Assembly (NCBI GenBank): GCA_029256035.1
Contig: JAQSYR010000055.1
Coordinates: 1-8,263 of the forward strand
Direction of reading: 5' to 3'
Source of the DNA: Anaerocolumna sp.
GTDB taxonomy: Bacteria > Bacillota > Clostridia > Lachnospirales > Lachnospiraceae
Length of the DNA stretch: 8,263 bases
Both the position numbers and the translations under genes were made by a program. How positions within the stretch are numbered: the first letter of the stretch is position 1; each line of letters starts with the position of its first letter. Below the pieces are notes generated by a model. The model was not told where the DNA came from. It worked only from the letters and a program-made list of their open reading frames with translations, and did not search any database. Positions 7,385 to 8,263 of the stretch are shown one piece after another.

Positions 7385-7679
7385 TGATGGTCAAAAGGCT
7401 CATAATGATTTAAAGGCAAAGGATGGTATTTGGTCTAATTATATTGTATTTCATAAAGAAGGGAATTGGAGCCCTTCCTTTTTGGTACGGGGAATTTATC
7501 ATAATGAGACAATAGAAGTTTATAATAAGGTTGAGAGTTTTAATGTCATACCACCTGGTGTTATCTATATCGAAAAAGCAACTGAGAACCCAGGGACAGA
7601 GTTAACGGTGGTAGAGGGAAAGCAGCTTTCTATTCCTCTTACGGCAGAAAATAACTCAGAATTTGAGGAATCCTATTGA
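7383..7679 (+). CDS. vWA protein gene, middle piece (extracellular beta domain), shifted frame
   Basis: This frame continues the vWA protein after the first break. It opens with DDGQKAHNDLKAKDGIWSN, which resembles the 'DDG..gD..A.DGvYs' signature of beta-sandwich domains that often follow vWA domains in secreted proteins. It goes on with strand-like sequence (NWSPSFLVRGIYHNETIEV, VIPPGVIYIEKAT, LTVVEGKQLSIPLTAENNS) and stops at TGA 7677-7679. The same frame meets a TAA at 7374-7376, so it can only be entered after that point. A TTG at 7482 could in principle start a 65-residue peptide, but GGAG lies 10 bases upstream and the product would lack the conserved domain start. I therefore read it as a broken-gene fragment, not a separate gene. 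Confidence 0.65.
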   Translation, partial: DDGQKAHNDLKAKDGIWSNYIVFHKEGNWSPSFLVRGIYHNETIEVYNKVESFNVIPPGVIYIEKATENPGTELTVVEGKQLSIPLTAENNSEFEESY

Positions 7680-8263
7680 ACTTCATAATAGTCTGTGGGA
7701 AGCATCCAGAGAAAAAAATCTTGAAGTAGAGCTTCAATTTCAGGCAGGACATAACCTGACAACAATAAATGCAGAAAAGCTAAATTATCACCTAAGTGTT
7801 GTTACTTATTCTGAATATGCTACCAGGAAAATTAAAGATTTTTTATGGGGAAATAAGATTACAGGGATTCTGCTTTTAGCAACCATCCTAAGTTTTGTAA
7901 TAGGGGGTGAGATTATTTACCTAACAATGATAAACAAAAGAAAAGTGGTAAATGGAGTATTAAACTACCATATCAAAAGATTAGACACAGTGGATGATGC
8001 TAATAAGTTATTTAGTCTGACTGGAATCAATAAAGAATCTCTGGTGATTAGTTTTGGTGTAAATAATTCAGTTGCAGACTATTATATCCCTGGCACCCGC
8101 TATAATTACGATATTATTATTTCAGCAGATTATAAACCTTTAAAATTTAGGTTTATGGAAGGATGGAAAGCATTGTTCCAGAGAGGAAAACCGATTATGT
8201 ATAATTTATCCGTAACAAAGCCTGGAATTATTGAAAAGGACGGAGAGATTTTTACCAGTATGT
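7669..8263 (+). CDS. vWA protein gene, C-terminal piece (membrane span and cytoplasmic domain), partial
   Basis: A third frame is open from 7615 to the right edge, and its sequence is sensible protein from about 7669 (NPIELHNSLWEAS). It begins with strand-rich extracellular sequence ending in LSVVTYSEY. A single membrane span follows at about 7858-7932 (ITGILLLATILSFVIGGEIIYL), then a positive cluster (NKRK), so the part after it should be cytoplasmic. The cytoplasmic part, from about 7933 on, has a helical start (VLNYHIKRLDTVDDANKLF). It continues with alternating strands (LVISFGVNN, YNYDIIISADY) and a basic stretch near MEGWKALFQRGK. I do not recognise this domain. No start codon with a ribosome site precedes it, so it needs the upstream pieces to be translated. 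The true C-terminus is beyond the window. Confidence 0.6.

Larger units (their letters stand above)
6623..8263 (+). pseudogene. vWA-domain membrane protein gene, frame broken twice, 3' end outside window
   Basis: Read across two frame changes, this region encodes one protein of at least about 545 residues. It would have a signal peptide, a vWA domain, a DDG...DG-type beta domain, more beta-rich sequence, a transmembrane segment near 7858-7932 and a cytoplasmic domain running off the edge. Each break needs a +1 shift (one extra base or two lost). The first lies within 7377-7384 and the second between 7615 and 7679. The later pieces have no credible start of their own: the second has only a poorly placed TTG at 7482, and the third has no ATG until after the transmembrane segment. 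Coding character and predicted protein style continue unchanged through both breaks, so decay is recent or the breaks are sequencing errors. The start is 37 bases after tadC, so it belongs to the operon. The intact form would be a surface-facing anchored protein, possibly an adhesin or a structural accessory of the pilus (inference). Confidence 0.7.

Noticed and set aside
7374..7386. Programmed +1 frameshift like that of the RF2 gene (shift at a TGA)
   Set aside because: The codon before TGA is ATA rather than CTT, and the nearest GGAG (7366-7369) is too far from the shift site for the RF2 arrangement. A second break further on also argues for mutation or error.

Overview
The window is a compact, all plus-strand, AT-rich stretch of what looks like the chromosome of a low-GC Gram-positive bacterium, most likely a member of the Clostridia. 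This rests on AGGAGG-type ribosome sites before most genes, codon choice rich in ATA, AGA and TTA, and the lack of any outer-membrane component. The species cannot be named from the sequence.

Layout: almost the whole window is one operon for a Tad/Flp-type (type IVc) pilus or related secretion machine. In order it holds the 3' end of a TadE-like pseudopilin gene (1-221), a TadG-like membrane-anchored extracellular protein (232-1368), cpaB/rcpC (1387-2097), cpaE/tadZ (2102-3256), the cpaF/tadA motor ATPase (3288-4685), tadB (4687-5652), tadC (5668-6585), and a von Willebrand factor A (vWA) protein gene that runs off the right edge (6623-8263). Gaps between genes are 1 to 37 bases, so there is no room for an internal promoter or terminator, and several starts look translationally coupled to the stop before them. 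No stretch over 300 bases lacks coding sequence. I found no RNA gene, insertion sequence, CRISPR array or attachment site.

How the parts fit: CpaF hydrolyses ATP below the membrane. TadB and TadC form the inner-membrane platform that the motor acts on. CpaE is a ParA/MinD-like ATPase expected to place the apparatus in the cell. CpaB is a single-span SAF-domain protein. The TadE-like and TadG-like proteins are minor surface components. The Flp pilin, the TadV/CpaA prepilin peptidase and TadD are not in the window and may lie outside it. No secretin gene is present, and cpaB is followed directly by cpaE, as expected for a single-membrane cell.

The unusual part is the last gene. Its reading frame is broken twice, at about 7377-7384 and between 7615 and 7679. 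The three pieces still read as one continuous protein: signal peptide, vWA domain, a DDG...DG-type beta domain, a transmembrane segment and a cytoplasmic domain I do not recognise. It is either a recent pseudogene, a gene with sequencing errors, or, least likely, a gene using recoding. This accessory vWA protein is the least described component here. The rest is a recognisable Tad system.
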